Assembly: GCF_030813795.1 (NCBI RefSeq)
Contig: NZ_JAUSUX010000003.1
Span: 1 to 64,000, forward strand
DNA length: 64,000 nucleotides
From: Desulfofundulus luciae
GTDB lineage: Bacteria > Bacillota > Desulfotomaculia > Desulfotomaculales > Desulfovirgulaceae
Reading direction: 5' to 3'
Position numbers and translations under genes: made by a program. The notes beneath the pieces are model-generated. The model was not told the origin of the DNA, did not search any database, and saw nothing but the letters and a program-made list of their open reading frames with translations. Of this stretch, positions 7,913-16,734 are shown piece by piece (position 1 is the first letter of the stretch; the number at the start of each line of letters is the position of its first letter).

Positions 7913-7940
7913 TCCCACCATCCTTGAAGGTGGCAGGTAA

Positions 7941-8957
7941 ATGTTTAAAAGAGATGCGCGATCTTCCTTAAATGGCTGGTATATAATGGACATCTGCCGC
8001 GGCCACTGGGCGGCCCAAGTGCTTTTTACTGCCGTGGACCTGGGCCTTTTCGACGTCCTGGCCCGGGGCGCCCAAACTCCCGCCCGGGTGGCCGCGGCCC
8101 TGGGCACCCACCCGGAAGCCACCGCTCGCCTGCTGGTTGCCCTGGAGGGACTGGGGCTGGTGGAAAGGGAGGGCGAGTTTTACCGCAACGCCCCCCTGGC
8201 CGACCGCCACCTGGTACGGGGAAGAGATGCCTACCTGGGCCATGCGGTGCACCACTTTGCCAACCTGGCCGAAGGGTGGTCCCGGCTGGGCGAGGCCGTG
8301 CGCACCGGCCGCCCGGTGGGTTTCGAGGCCGTGGAACGGGCGAACTATGAAGAGCGCCTGCGGGATTACATCCTGGCCATGCGGGACCAGGCCCGGCTCA
8401 AAGCGGAGCAACTGGCCGCCGCCCTGGATTTAAGCGGTTGTGAACGCATACTGGATTTGGGCGGCGGGCCCGGGGTGTATACCGTTGCCCTGTTGAAGAA
8501 AGAGCCCGGGGCACGGGCCACCATCCTGGACCTGGCCCCCACCCTGAAGATTACCCGGGAACTGGTTGAAGCGGCGGGGATAATGGGGCGGGTGGAGCTA
8601 TGTGCCGGGGACTTTACCAGGGATGAACTGGGCGAAGGGGTTTACGACCTGGTCCTTGCCTCCAATGTGGTGCACATTTATGACGCCGTCACCAACCGGC
8701 GGCTCATGTGCCGGGTCTTCCGGGCCCTGCGCCCGGGCGGACAGGTGGTGATCCACGATTACGTCCTGGCTGAAGAGCCTTCCCTGGAAGCCGCCCTCTT
8801 TGACCTGAACATGCTGGTGGGCACCCTTACCGGCCGGGTGTACGGCGTTCAAGAAATGGGCAGCTGGCTGGAGGACGCCGGTTTTGAGGATGTGATTTAC
8901 CACCCCCTGACCGCAGGCAGCGGGCTGTTAAAGGGGAGAAAATGGACTGGTAAATAG
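7941..8957 (+). CDS. bzaC: Benzimidazole O-methyltransferase BzaC
   Basis: 338 residues: an N-terminal winged-helix dimerisation domain (residues ~10-85) and a SAM-binding Rossmann domain with DLGGGPGVY near residue 173. This is the architecture of hydroxyindole-O-methyltransferase-like enzymes. In the bza pathway it methylates 5-hydroxybenzimidazole to 5-methoxybenzimidazole. It begins 28 bases after bzaB in the riboswitch-controlled operon, with GGTGGCAGG ahead of the ATG. The family is clear; the substrate comes from context. Confidence 0.82.
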   Translation: MFKRDARSSLNGWYIMDICRGHWAAQVLFTAVDLGLFDVLARGAQTPARVAAALGTHPEATARLLVALEGLGLVEREGEFYRNAPLADRHLVRGRDAYLGHAVHHFANLAEGWSRLGEAVRTGRPVGFEAVERANYEERLRDYILAMRDQARLKAEQLAAALDLSGCERILDLGGGPGVYTVALLKKEPGARATILDLAPTLKITRELVEAAGIMGRVELCAGDFTRDELGEGVYDLVLASNVVHIYDAVTNRRLMCRVFRALRPGGQVVIHDYVLAEEPSLEAALFDLNMLVGTLTGRVYGVQEMGSWLEDAGFEDVIYHPLTAGSGLLKGRKWTGK

Positions 8958-8973
8958 AAGGGAGGAGGAGCCG

Positions 8974-9540
8974 TTGACCGGCCCTTTAAAAAATAAAGGG
9001 GGGCCCGTTACCGGGCCGGCTGAAGCCGTGGCCCTGGATGACCTGGTGGAACATCTCTGCCGGGTGGCCCGGGAAGCCGGGGCAACGGAAGCCAGGTTGA
9101 TAGATGTCAAAACGGTCACCGTGGCCCCCTGGGTGCGGTGGAAATGCCGGTACGGGTGTCCGGGGTACGGCAGGAGCCTCACCTGCCCTCCCTTCAGTCC
9201 CCGGCCCGAGGAGACGGAAAAAGTGCTGGGATGCTACCGTACGGGCATACTTTTTCTGGCTCCGGCATCCTGGCTGGTGCGTTACCTGGCTGCCCACCTG
9301 GAGCACCTGGCCTTCCGGGCCGGTTATTACAGGGCCTTCGGGCTGGGGGCGGGACCGTGCGGCCTGTGTGAAGAGTGCAATACCGGGGGGACGTGCCGCC
9401 GTCCGGGGGAGGCCCGCCCTTCCCTGGAGGCCTGCGGCATCGATGTCTTCCAGACGGCACGCAACAACGGCCTGAATCTAACCCCGGCCCGGGAACCGGG
9501 AGAACCCTGCCCCCGGGTGGGCCTGGTGCTGCTGGAGTGA
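8974..9540 (+). CDS. DUF2284 metal-binding protein inside the bza operon
   Basis: 188 residues with a TTG start at 8974 behind GGAGGAGG. Cysteines cluster in CRYGCPGYGRSLTCPPFSP and in CGLCEEC...GTC...ACG, the layout of DUF2284 predicted metal-binding proteins. It lies 16 bases after bzaC and 71 bases before the radical SAM gene, so it is co-transcribed. A role in electron supply to the radical SAM enzyme or in corrinoid metabolism is a reasonable inference but has no direct support. Confidence 0.75.
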   Translation: MTGPLKNKGGPVTGPAEAVALDDLVEHLCRVAREAGATEARLIDVKTVTVAPWVRWKCRYGCPGYGRSLTCPPFSPRPEETEKVLGCYRTGILFLAPASWLVRYLAAHLEHLAFRAGYYRAFGLGAGPCGLCEECNTGGTCRRPGEARPSLEACGIDVFQTARNNGLNLTPAREPGEPCPRVGLVLLE

Positions 9541-9611
9541 AAAATCGCTTTGTTAACTGCAAAGGGCCTGAACATTACCCTTAACGTTATTTTTCGGCGA
9601 GGTGACCTGCC

Positions 9612-11231
9612 ATGCGGATTTTGCTCCTCAACCCACCCCTGTTGACCGATCCCTTTACCGATGACCTGGTGGTTAACGCCCCCCTGTCGGCCTGCCTGCT
9701 TACCGGTTATGCCGGGGCCTGTTTAAAGCAGGCCGGATTGGACGTGACCGTTATGGATGCGGACCTGGCCGGCCTGGACGTGGCTCAAACCAGGAAGAAG
9801 CTGCTGGGGGAAGACTTTGATTTGCTGGGTGTGCACTTAAAATTCCTGTGGGAACGGACGGCGGAAATAATGGCCATGCTGCAGGTCGTGAAAGAAGAAA
9901 AACCCCGCATTCACCTCAACCTCTACGGCCATTACCCCACCTTTGCCTGGGAACCGCTGTTGCGGCAGTTTCCCTTTGTGGATTCGGTGGTTCTGGGGGA
10001 GCCGGAGTTAACCATTACAGATCTGGCCCGGCGCCTGGCCGGGTTGGACAGGGGAGCCTGGCAGGAAACCCCGGGGTTGGCTTTCAACAGCGAGAAGGGG
10101 GCGGTGCAAAATCCCCCGCGCTGTGCCATCACTGACCTGGACGCCCTGCCCTTCCCCCTGCGGCCTTCTCCGGAGCTGGCCGCCCGGCGCAACATGCACA
10201 ATTACATCCTGGGCAGCCGGGGCTGTTTTGGCCGCTGCAATTTCTGCTACCTCAGTTCCTTTTACGGACCCGGCACAGTCTGGCGGGGGCGCAGCCCGGC
10301 CAATATTGTGGCCGAGATCGAAGAGGTATACGGCTCCACCGGCAACCCTTCCTTTTACTTTGCCGACGCCAACTTTTTCGGTCCCGGGGAAAGGGGGCGG
10401 CAGCGCGCCCTGGAACTGGCCGGCCGCTTGAGGCAGATGGACTTCCCTCTGGTTTTCGGCCTGGAATGCCGGGCCTCCGATGTGGATGAGCGGGTGTTTT
10501 ATTCGCTGGTGGAGGCCGGCCTGCGGGATGTATTCCTGGGTGTGGAAAGCGGCTCCCAGAGCGCCCTGGACCGTTTTCAAAAGGGCACCACCGTGGTCCA
10601 GAATGAAAGGGCCATTACTATCTTACGCCGGCTGGGTCTGAACATCTCCCTGGGTTTCATTAATTTCGATCCCGGTACCACGCTGGAGGAAATCCGTGAG
10701 AACCTGGACTTTCTGCAGCGCATGGAGTTGCTGGACTGCCCCTCCACCACCGCCCACCTGTTTTTTCACCGCCAGGTCGTCCTGCGGGGAACTCCGGCCT
10801 ACAACCAGCTGCTGGCCCGGGGTCAGTTGAGGCCTGTGGGGTTTACCGCCCATGAGGGGGAATATACCATTGCCGACGTCCGGGCGGAAGCGGTGGCCCG
10901 GGTGATGGGTGCTGTGGCCCGGCGGGTGCTGGAGATTACCGGAGGCGAAGATATGTACACCGCCAGGGGGCCAAAAGTAAGTTGCTGCGGGGGCAAGGGC
11001 AATGGAGGCTCCAGTGTTGACTGCGAAATTGTTACCGCCGGTGGCGGCAGGCCTTCCGCGCCACCCGGCAGTGGGCGGCAGCAATTGTACCGGCGGTTAA
11101 ATCTTTTCCTGCAGGATTTCCTTTCCCGGCTTCTGGATGCCGCCGGCAGGGGAGAACTGAACCTGGGCACGGTGGCCGACTTTGTTGCCGCGGGGCAAAC
11201 CGGGATAGAGGAGATAATGAGAATCTCTTAG
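9612..11231 (+). CDS. bzaD: B12-binding radical SAM protein, BzaD-like
   Basis: 539 residues: an N-terminal cobalamin-binding Rossmann domain (residues 1-150), then a radical SAM TIM barrel with GSRGCFGRCNFC (CxxxCxxC) near residue 200. The family is the BchE/P-methylase-like class B radical SAM methylases. In bza operons BzaD converts 5-methoxybenzimidazole to 5-methoxy-6-methylbenzimidazole. The C-terminus carries an unusual low-complexity linker near residues 455-495 with adjacent cysteines (SCCGGKG) before a final helical segment. No bzaE or cobT follows, so the pathway appears to stop before dimethylbenzimidazole. Confidence 0.78.
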   Translation: MRILLLNPPLLTDPFTDDLVVNAPLSACLLTGYAGACLKQAGLDVTVMDADLAGLDVAQTRKKLLGEDFDLLGVHLKFLWERTAEIMAMLQVVKEEKPRIHLNLYGHYPTFAWEPLLRQFPFVDSVVLGEPELTITDLARRLAGLDRGAWQETPGLAFNSEKGAVQNPPRCAITDLDALPFPLRPSPELAARRNMHNYILGSRGCFGRCNFCYLSSFYGPGTVWRGRSPANIVAEIEEVYGSTGNPSFYFADANFFGPGERGRQRALELAGRLRQMDFPLVFGLECRASDVDERVFYSLVEAGLRDVFLGVESGSQSALDRFQKGTTVVQNERAITILRRLGLNISLGFINFDPGTTLEEIRENLDFLQRMELLDCPSTTAHLFFHRQVVLRGTPAYNQLLARGQLRPVGFTAHEGEYTIADVRAEAVARVMGAVARRVLEITGGEDMYTARGPKVSCCGGKGNGGSSVDCEIVTAGGGRPSAPPGSGRQQLYRRLNLFLQDFLSRLLDAAGRGELNLGTVADFVAAGQTGIEEIMRIS

Positions 11232-11235
11232 CAGG

Positions 11236-11257
11236 GCTGCCGGAAGGCAGCTTTTTT
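11236..11257 (+). terminator. Terminator of the bza operon
   Basis: GCTGCC-GGAA-GGCAGC followed by six T, five bases after the bzaD-like stop codon. Confidence 0.9.
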
Positions 11258-11390
11258 CTCCGGTTACAGCCGGTGGCGGTACCGGCAGGGTAATATTTTC
11301 TATGGACTAACTGATGGGAGAGAGCTAAACTAATTATCGAATAATAAATTTGCCGGGAAGGTTTTTCATCTCAGAAAGAAGGCATGCTTT

Positions 11391-12527
11391 TTGGGTACAT
11401 ATCCGGAGCCTGAAACAAATGCCGCCATACAAAGGACGCCCCATATCCTGTTCATCAGCCTGGTTAATTTTTTGCTCAACTTTGCCGTGCAGGGCTCTCT
11501 TATCTTCATCCCCCTGCTGGGAGCCCAACTGGGGGCCAGGGACTGGCAAATCGGCCTGGTGGGGGCGTCTTACGGGGCGGCTTTTCTTTTTTCTTCCCTT
11601 TTTTGCGGCTGGAAGTCCGACTCTTTGGGAAGGCTTTTATTTGTGCGCCTGGGACTGGCCGCCAGCGGCCTGGCCTTTGCCGCCCAGGTACTGGCGCACT
11701 GCCTTCCGGTGTTGATCCTGGTGCGCTCCGCCGTGGGCCTGGCCCTGGGAATTACCACCGCGGCGTTGATTGCCTATGCCTTTGAGTCCGGTGCCGATAT
11801 GGGCAAATTTAGCTCCTACGGCTCCCTGGGCTGGATCTTCGGCGCCCTGGGAGCGGCGTTGTTAAAGGAATTCAACCTGCTCTTTATTACCAGTTTTGTT
11901 TGCTGTGTGGCCGCATTTATCCTTTCCTTTACTTTCCACGAAGCAGCCGTCAAAAGGGGGAGGATTCAGCCCAAACTCTGGCTGGTGGTACGCCGGAATT
12001 TCCAGATCTACCTGGCCGTATTTCTGCGCCACCTGGGGGCAACGGCCGTCTGGATTATCCTGCCCCTGTACTTCTCCTCCCTGGGCATGAACAGGTTTTG
12101 GATAGGACTTCTCTGGGGAACCAATTTTACCGTACAGTTTTTAGTCATGCGTTTTTTAGAGCGGTTTAACGAGAATAAAGTATTTGCCTTTGGTCAATTG
12201 CTCTCCATCGGAGTCTTTACGGCCTATGCCTTTGTTACTGCGCGGCCGGCCCTGTTTGCGGTGCAGACCCTCCTGGGGGTGGCCTGGTCCTGCCTTTACG
12301 TGGGCGCTCTGCTTATTGTCCTGCGGAGCGGGGAAGAAAGAGGTACCGCCAGCGGCATCTTCCAGTCCACCTTAAACCTCTGCAATGCCGTGGGCCCCTT
12401 CCTGGGCGGGTTGATTGCCGAGCTGTGGGGATACCGGGGGGTGATGCTTTTCGCCGCCGGGCTGGGGGTGGCCGGCCTTCTGGTGGCCGTGCCCGCGGCC
12501 CGGGAAGTGCCCGGGCATTCAGCTTGA
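11391..12527 (+). CDS. Major facilitator superfamily transporter
   Basis: 378 residues with about 11-12 hydrophobic helices and an MFS-type loop after helix 2 (GWKSDSLGRLLFVRLG). The start is a TTG at 11391 behind AGAAAGAAGG. No substrate-specific motif is recognised. It stands alone in front of a short overlapping reading frame and a PadR regulator gene. An exporter role is only a family-level expectation. Confidence 0.82.
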   Translation: MGTYPEPETNAAIQRTPHILFISLVNFLLNFAVQGSLIFIPLLGAQLGARDWQIGLVGASYGAAFLFSSLFCGWKSDSLGRLLFVRLGLAASGLAFAAQVLAHCLPVLILVRSAVGLALGITTAALIAYAFESGADMGKFSSYGSLGWIFGALGAALLKEFNLLFITSFVCCVAAFILSFTFHEAAVKRGRIQPKLWLVVRRNFQIYLAVFLRHLGATAVWIILPLYFSSLGMNRFWIGLLWGTNFTVQFLVMRFLERFNENKVFAFGQLLSIGVFTAYAFVTARPALFAVQTLLGVAWSCLYVGALLIVLRSGEERGTASGIFQSTLNLCNAVGPFLGGLIAELWGYRGVMLFAAGLGVAGLLVAVPAAREVPGHSA

Positions 12528-12694
12528 AGAAAAAAGCGAGGGAAACTCCAAAACTCCCACCTTCCATCCGGCGGCAGTTTTTCGGGGGGAGAGAAAAGCT
12601 GGAGCTGTTGCAACAGGACATGGAAAAGGCTGCCCGTGAAATAGGCATACGTCCCCTGGGCAGGGCGTTTCATGGAAATGCTGCCAAAGCATAA
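12524..12694 (+). CDS. Possible 56-residue basic protein overlapping the MFS gene
   Basis: A TTG at 12524 overlaps the MFS stop by four bases, a common translational-coupling arrangement. The product is Lys/Arg-rich and helical (RRQFFGGREKLELLQQDMEKAAREIG). No family is recognised. There is no separate ribosome site, so this may be chance. Confidence 0.35.
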   Translation: MKKKARETPKLPPSIRRQFFGGREKLELLQQDMEKAAREIGIRPLGRAFHGNAAKA

Positions 12695-12720
12695 CTGGTT
12701 CTTGCCGCCAGGAACCGGTT
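12693..12720. promoter_or_regulatory. Inverted repeat before the PadR gene
   Basis: AACTGGTTC at 12693-12701 faces GGAACCGGTT at 12711-12720. It may be a terminator for the MFS gene (a T run follows later) or an operator for the PadR gene at 12777. Confidence 0.45.
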
Positions 12721-12776
12721 ATGCTATTATATTTTTAACAATAAGTGCATCGTGCTAATAGCTGAGGTGCGCTATT

Positions 12777-13175
12777 ATGTGCAAGAATGATTGTTCCTGG
12801 AACTTAACGGCTGACCGGTTATTGCAGCCGGTACTGCTGTTTCTGCTGCGTTTAAAGCCTTCCCATGGTTACGAACTCATCCAGAGACTGGCGCGGTTGG
12901 ATTTGCTGGAGGGGGAAGCGGATCCGGCCACGGTGTACCGCAATTTGCGCCGCATGGAGCAGGAAGAGCTGGTTACCTCCAGTTGGGAGGCTACGGGAAC
13001 CGGACCGGCCCGCCGCAGGTACGCGGTCACGCCTAAAGGGGACGAGTTACTGGATGCCTGGATGGTGGCCGTACGCAGGCAGAAGGAGAAGCTGGAGAAG
13101 TTTATCCAGCTTTATGAAAATCACCTGGACTGGGAAAAGGCACGGGGAGGTGAAAACCTATTACCGGAGGGATGA
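12777..13175 (+). CDS. PadR-family transcriptional regulator
   Basis: 132 residues with a winged helix (LQPVLLFLLRLKPSHGYELIQRL ... ATVYRNLRRMEQEELVTSSW) and a short C-terminal dimerisation helix, a PadR-s1 type repressor. The N-terminus MCKNDCSWN has two cysteines that could contact metal. GAGGTG precedes the ATG. It probably controls the solute-binding protein and exporter downstream and perhaps itself. It resembles the second PadR protein at 24887. Confidence 0.85.
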   Translation: MCKNDCSWNLTADRLLQPVLLFLLRLKPSHGYELIQRLARLDLLEGEADPATVYRNLRRMEQEELVTSSWEATGTGPARRRYAVTPKGDELLDAWMVAVRRQKEKLEKFIQLYENHLDWEKARGGENLLPEG

Positions 13176-13230
13176 TTGCCCACCCAGGAGTTTTGTGGCT
13201 GTCCGGTTGCTGTGGAGGTGAGTGTGAATA

Positions 13231-14043
13231 ATGTCACGAGCTCCCTTTCGCATCCTCCATGCCGGGGCCTTGCGGAGGCCCATGGGGGAGTGCGTGCAGG
13301 TTTTCAAAGAATGCCACCCGGACCTTCCCGTAGAGCTGGAGTCGGCGGGGTCCCGGGAATGTGCCGCCCGCGTTTGCGACGGTGGAGTCTATGATGTGGT
13401 GGCCCTGGCCGATACGGCCGTATTTGCCCGCTGGCTGGTACCCGATTATGTGGACTGCTATTTTGTCTTTGCTACCGACCAGATTGTGGTGGCCTTTGAT
13501 CGCTTTTCCCGGGGCAGTGAGGAAATCACCCGGGACAACTGGATAGATGTGCTCCTTTCCCCGGGGGTGATCTACGGCCGTTCGAACCATAACCTGGATC
13601 CCTGCGGGTACCGGACGCTGATGGTCTGGCAGTTGGCAGAAAAGTTTTACGGCCGGCCGGGGCTTTACGAAGCCCTGCAGGACGGCTGTTCCCGGATATA
13701 TCCCAAATCCATCGATTTGGCCGGGGCGCTGGTGGAAGGAAGGGTGGACTACGCCTTTTTGTACTCCTCGGTGGTCCGCCAGCTTGGCTTGTGCCAGGTC
13801 AACCTGCCCTCCCGGATCAATCTTTCCAACCCCGCCCTGGCCGATTACTATGCCGCGGCCAGCGTCGCCCTGGAGGGCAGGGGGCCGGGGGAAAAGGTCC
13901 TGCTTGCCGGTGCGCCCATCGAGTTTGCCGTGGCAGTGCCCCGCAATGCCCGCTATCCTGCGGAGGCCCGGTGGTTCGTGGAATTCATTACCGGGGTGGA
14001 GGGCCAGCAGATCCTGGAGGCCTGCGGGCTTATTCCCTGTTAG
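13231..14043 (+). CDS. Extracellular-type solute-binding protein lacking a signal peptide (molybdate/tungstate-like)
   Basis: 270 residues with the type-II periplasmic-binding fold seen in ModA/WtpA/TupA proteins (HAGALRRPM, SAGSRECAARV, GRSNHNLDPCGYR, ...FVEFITGVEGQQIL). The protein starts MSRAPFRILHAGAL directly, with no hydrophobic signal or lipobox. No permease or ATPase gene is adjacent; a PadR gene precedes and a TauE-like exporter gene follows. It could be a cytoplasmic oxyanion sensor or carrier, or the signal sequence may have been lost. The ATG at 13231 follows GGAGGTGAGTG. Confidence 0.75.
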   Translation: MSRAPFRILHAGALRRPMGECVQVFKECHPDLPVELESAGSRECAARVCDGGVYDVVALADTAVFARWLVPDYVDCYFVFATDQIVVAFDRFSRGSEEITRDNWIDVLLSPGVIYGRSNHNLDPCGYRTLMVWQLAEKFYGRPGLYEALQDGCSRIYPKSIDLAGALVEGRVDYAFLYSSVVRQLGLCQVNLPSRINLSNPALADYYAAASVALEGRGPGEKVLLAGAPIEFAVAVPRNARYPAEARWFVEFITGVEGQQILEACGLIPC

Positions 14044-14193
14044 CCCGGGTCTATCTTAGCCCAACCGGCCACCCCCCGGGTTAGAACGGGGCCGGACCCC
14101 ATCAGCAGGTATGGGCTGGAACCGGAATTAGTTGACTGGCGCTCTCCAAAAAAAGTCCTGCCTGGCTAACCTGTTTGCAAAGGAGGTCTTCTT

Positions 14194-15162
14194 ATGCATT
14201 TTCCCGTGTCCGGAGTTGATGTTTTCCCCCTTATACCCCCGCTGGCAGCTTTCCTTGTTTCTTCGGTTACGGCCTCGGCCGGGGTGTCCGGAGCCTTCTT
14301 GCTCCTGCCTTTTATGGTCAGCGTGCTGGGGTTTACCACTCCAGCCGTCAGCCCCACCAACCTGATCTACAACATTGTGGCCATCCCCGGGGGGCTGGCC
14401 CGTTACATCAGGGAAGGGCGCATGGCCTGGCCCCTTACCTGGGTGGTGGTAATTGCCACATTGCCGGGAGTTTTCGTGGGCGCCTGGATCCGCGTCCGGT
14501 ACCTGCCCGACCCGAAGGCCTTTAAACTCTTTGTGGGCCTGGTTTTGCTCTACCTGGGCGTGCGGTTGTTGTACGAAACCACCGGCCGTTACCTGAAGAG
14601 CAAAGAAAAGACCCAGAACCTGGAAAAGAAGTTCCGCGAGCGGGTACAGCAGATCAAAAGCGAATCGGCAGGCCGCATTGCTGCGGGCCTGCCCCCGGAG
14701 GCGGTGGTCAAAACCCGCTCGGTATCCCTGTGCAAAATTGAATATGATTTCTGGGGGGAAACCTTCTCCTTCAGCACCCCGGTTGTTTTTACCCTGGCCC
14801 TGGTGGTTGGTTTAATCGGCGGTATTTACGGCATCGGCGGGGGGGCCATCATTGCCCCCTTTGTAGTCTCCGTTCTCGGCCTGCCCGTTTATACCGTAGC
14901 GGGGGCCGCCCTGGCCGGCACTTTTCTTACCTCCATTGCGGGGGTTGTCGTTTATCACCTCCTCTCCCTTACCGCAGCAGGGGCCCGGGCCGGTGTGTCA
15001 CCCGACTGGTTTCTGGGGGCGCTCTTTGGCGTGGGCGGCTTCCTGGGCACCTATTTTGGGGCTTACCTGCAAAAATACCTGCCCGACCGGTTGATCCGGG
15101 GAATCCTGGGTTCTCTGGTCACCTTCCTGGCGGTGAGTTACATACTGCAGTATTTCATTTAG
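14194..15162 (+). CDS. TauE/SafE family anion exporter
   Basis: 322 residues: two TauE-type membrane halves (helices in residues ~10-130 and ~190-320, with IYGIGGGAIIAPF and GAYLQKYLPDRLIRG) joined by a hydrophilic loop near 130-190. Family members export sulfite, sulfoacetate and other sulfonates or small anions. AAAGGAGG lies ahead of the ATG. Its position behind an oxyanion-type binding protein suggests an oxyanion or sulfur substrate. Confidence 0.85.
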   Translation: MHFPVSGVDVFPLIPPLAAFLVSSVTASAGVSGAFLLLPFMVSVLGFTTPAVSPTNLIYNIVAIPGGLARYIREGRMAWPLTWVVVIATLPGVFVGAWIRVRYLPDPKAFKLFVGLVLLYLGVRLLYETTGRYLKSKEKTQNLEKKFRERVQQIKSESAGRIAAGLPPEAVVKTRSVSLCKIEYDFWGETFSFSTPVVFTLALVVGLIGGIYGIGGGAIIAPFVVSVLGLPVYTVAGAALAGTFLTSIAGVVVYHLLSLTAAGARAGVSPDWFLGALFGVGGFLGTYFGAYLQKYLPDRLIRGILGSLVTFLAVSYILQYFI

Positions 15163-15273
15163 AAAATGTCGCCCATTTTTTATTGAAAAGTAGAAGCCGT
15201 TATGTTAACATGGGCTCAGAATGGATAGACCCGCTTGTAAAGTATGCTCCGGCTTTATCCTTAAAGGGGGACA

Positions 15274-15507
15274 ATGGTGGTGGGCAGTGAAAATTTGATC
15301 CTGCGCATCGAGGGTATCCGTTCTGAGGATGATAGAATGGAAGTGAAAAGAGTACTGGAAGACATCAACGGTGTCAGCTGGGTTTGCGTGGACGGTACAG
15401 CCGGCACCGCGGTGGTGATATTCGACCCCGATGAAACTCCCCAGGATGAACTGATCAATGCGGTAATGGAGGCAGGCTACACGGTGAAGCGGTTTTTTAA
15501 CAGTTAA
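15274..15507 (+). CDS. Heavy-metal-associated (HMA)-like domain protein without CxxC
   Basis: 77 residues with the beta-alpha-beta-beta-alpha-beta pattern of an HMA domain (NLILRIEGIRSEDDRMEVKRVLEDINGVSWVCVDGTAGTAVVIFDP...). The usual MxCxxC loop is replaced by IRSEDD, so a metal ligand pair is missing at the normal place. AAAGGGGGAC precedes the ATG. It is followed by a strong terminator. Function is unknown. Confidence 0.65.
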   Translation: MVVGSENLILRIEGIRSEDDRMEVKRVLEDINGVSWVCVDGTAGTAVVIFDPDETPQDELINAVMEAGYTVKRFFNS

Positions 15508-15550
15508 TGTTCGCTGAGAACAGGGTTGCCTCCGGACAGGTTTGTGCATG

Positions 15551-15578
15551 GCCAGCCAGGTTTCAGGCTGGCTTTTTT
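15551..15578 (+). terminator. Terminator after the HMA-like gene
   Basis: GCCAGCC pairs with GGCTGGC over an eight-base loop and is followed by TTTTTT. Confidence 0.9.
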
Positions 15579-15955
15579 AGGACGATGCCCGGGTAGTTGA
15601 CCCCCAAATTTGGCCCGCCTGCTTTTTTCCTACCCCTGCTGCAGGTTGCAGCCGCACTGGCAGTACGCCTGGGCTTCTCTTTTCTGGCCTGGCTTTTCTT
15701 TATACTTTTGGTGTTGTTATCGTGGGGCAGGGTTTGACTGGCTGCCTTGTAACAATTGCTTTGGTGAAACTTGCTTTAAAAGATACAGCAAGGAGATGGG
15801 GAATATCCTTGACTACAGGCATAAGGGAAATACCTGTCCCTACTGTACAAGAAAGCAGAACGGGAGCAATAGTTTTGCGTCCTTTTTCCCGGACTTCCGT
15901 CTTCAAGCATGAAGGCCTGAGAAGGCCCGGAGAACAAAAGGAGGGGACGGAAGAT
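15579..15955 (+). other. Gene-poor stretch, possibly a decayed membrane gene
   Basis: No convincing start and ribosome site is present for about 375 bases. One frame reads as a hydrophobic segment (GLAFLYTFGVVIVGQGLTG) that runs without a stop into the DUF2703 gene frame, as a decayed membrane protein would. A chance open frame cannot be excluded. Confidence 0.3.
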
Positions 15956-16606
15956 ATGGAAACGAAGATCAGGGAGGCAGGTACGGGCTGTGGCTGCCCG
16001 GGAAATAACGCCAGGGCTTTATCTTCTTCAATGAAAGGATGCTGCCCTCCCCCGGATGATGTCTCGGGGGAATGCGCCGCCCCATGTTGCGGGCCGGAAA
16101 GCGTAACGGCACGGCTGGCCGGCAATCAAGCTGAAAAAAGGCGGTTGGACATCGAGTTTATGTATCTGGACTTGAGTGTATGCACCCGGTGCCAGGGAAC
16201 CGAAAAAAGTCTGGAGGAAGCTGTTTCGGAAGTCGCCCGGATTCTAGAAGCGGCGGGCTTCGAGGTAACGTTGCACAAAATTCACGTTCAAAACGAGGAG
16301 CAGGCCCTTGCGCTGGGGTTCGTCAGTTCCCCCACCATCCGTATCAACGGGCGGGACATCCAGCTGGATGTGAGGGAAAGCCTCTGCGAATCCTGCGGTG
16401 ATCTTTGCGGAGAAGATGTGGATTGCCGTGTCTGGGTATACCAGGGCAGGGAATACACCGTTCCACCTAAAGGCTTGATCGTTGATGCCATCCTCCGGGA
16501 AATATATGGCGGACCAGCCGGGGCGGTGCATGGTCCTTCTAAAATAAAAGCCCTGCCGGACAATTTGAAGCGGTTTTTCGCCGCCAGGCGAAATAAAGAA
16601 ACATAA
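15956..16606 (+). CDS. DUF2703 domain protein, Cys-rich
   Basis: 216 residues. The N-terminal ~55 residues are rich in cysteine (GCGCPG, GCCPPP, CAAPCCGP), like a metal-binding or arsenic-chelating tail. The DUF2703 domain follows with LDLSVCTRCQGTEKSLEEA (CxxC), a conserved FVSSPTIRINGRDI strand and CESCGDLCGEDVDCRVW. Similar domains accompany arsenic and mercury genes. I chose the ATG at 15956 because AAAAGGAGGGG lies just upstream; the frame is open farther upstream without a start site. Arsenic or thiol handling is inferred from the neighbours. Confidence 0.8.
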   Translation: METKIREAGTGCGCPGNNARALSSSMKGCCPPPDDVSGECAAPCCGPESVTARLAGNQAEKRRLDIEFMYLDLSVCTRCQGTEKSLEEAVSEVARILEAAGFEVTLHKIHVQNEEQALALGFVSSPTIRINGRDIQLDVRESLCESCGDLCGEDVDCRVWVYQGREYTVPPKGLIVDAILREIYGGPAGAVHGPSKIKALPDNLKRFFAARRNKET

Positions 16607-16630
16607 TTATGGTTTTGCGACAGTACCTAT

Positions 16631-16662
16631 AAAAAAGAGTGGCGTAAAAGCCGCTCTTTTTT
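16631..16662. terminator. Terminator after the DUF2703 gene
   Basis: AAAAAAGAG...GGC pairs with GCC...CTCTTTTTT around GTAAAA; it would work in both directions. Confidence 0.85.
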
Positions 16663-16734
16663 ATGACAAGCATTTGTTACCATCTGTTGTTCAGAATAAA
16701 AATGGCAAAAACTATGGCAATTTACAGCAGCCTA

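Noticed and set aside
15722-15955. An N-terminal extension of the DUF2703 protein starting at 15722
   Set aside because: No ribosome site there, and AAAAGGAGGGG directly precedes the ATG at 15956.
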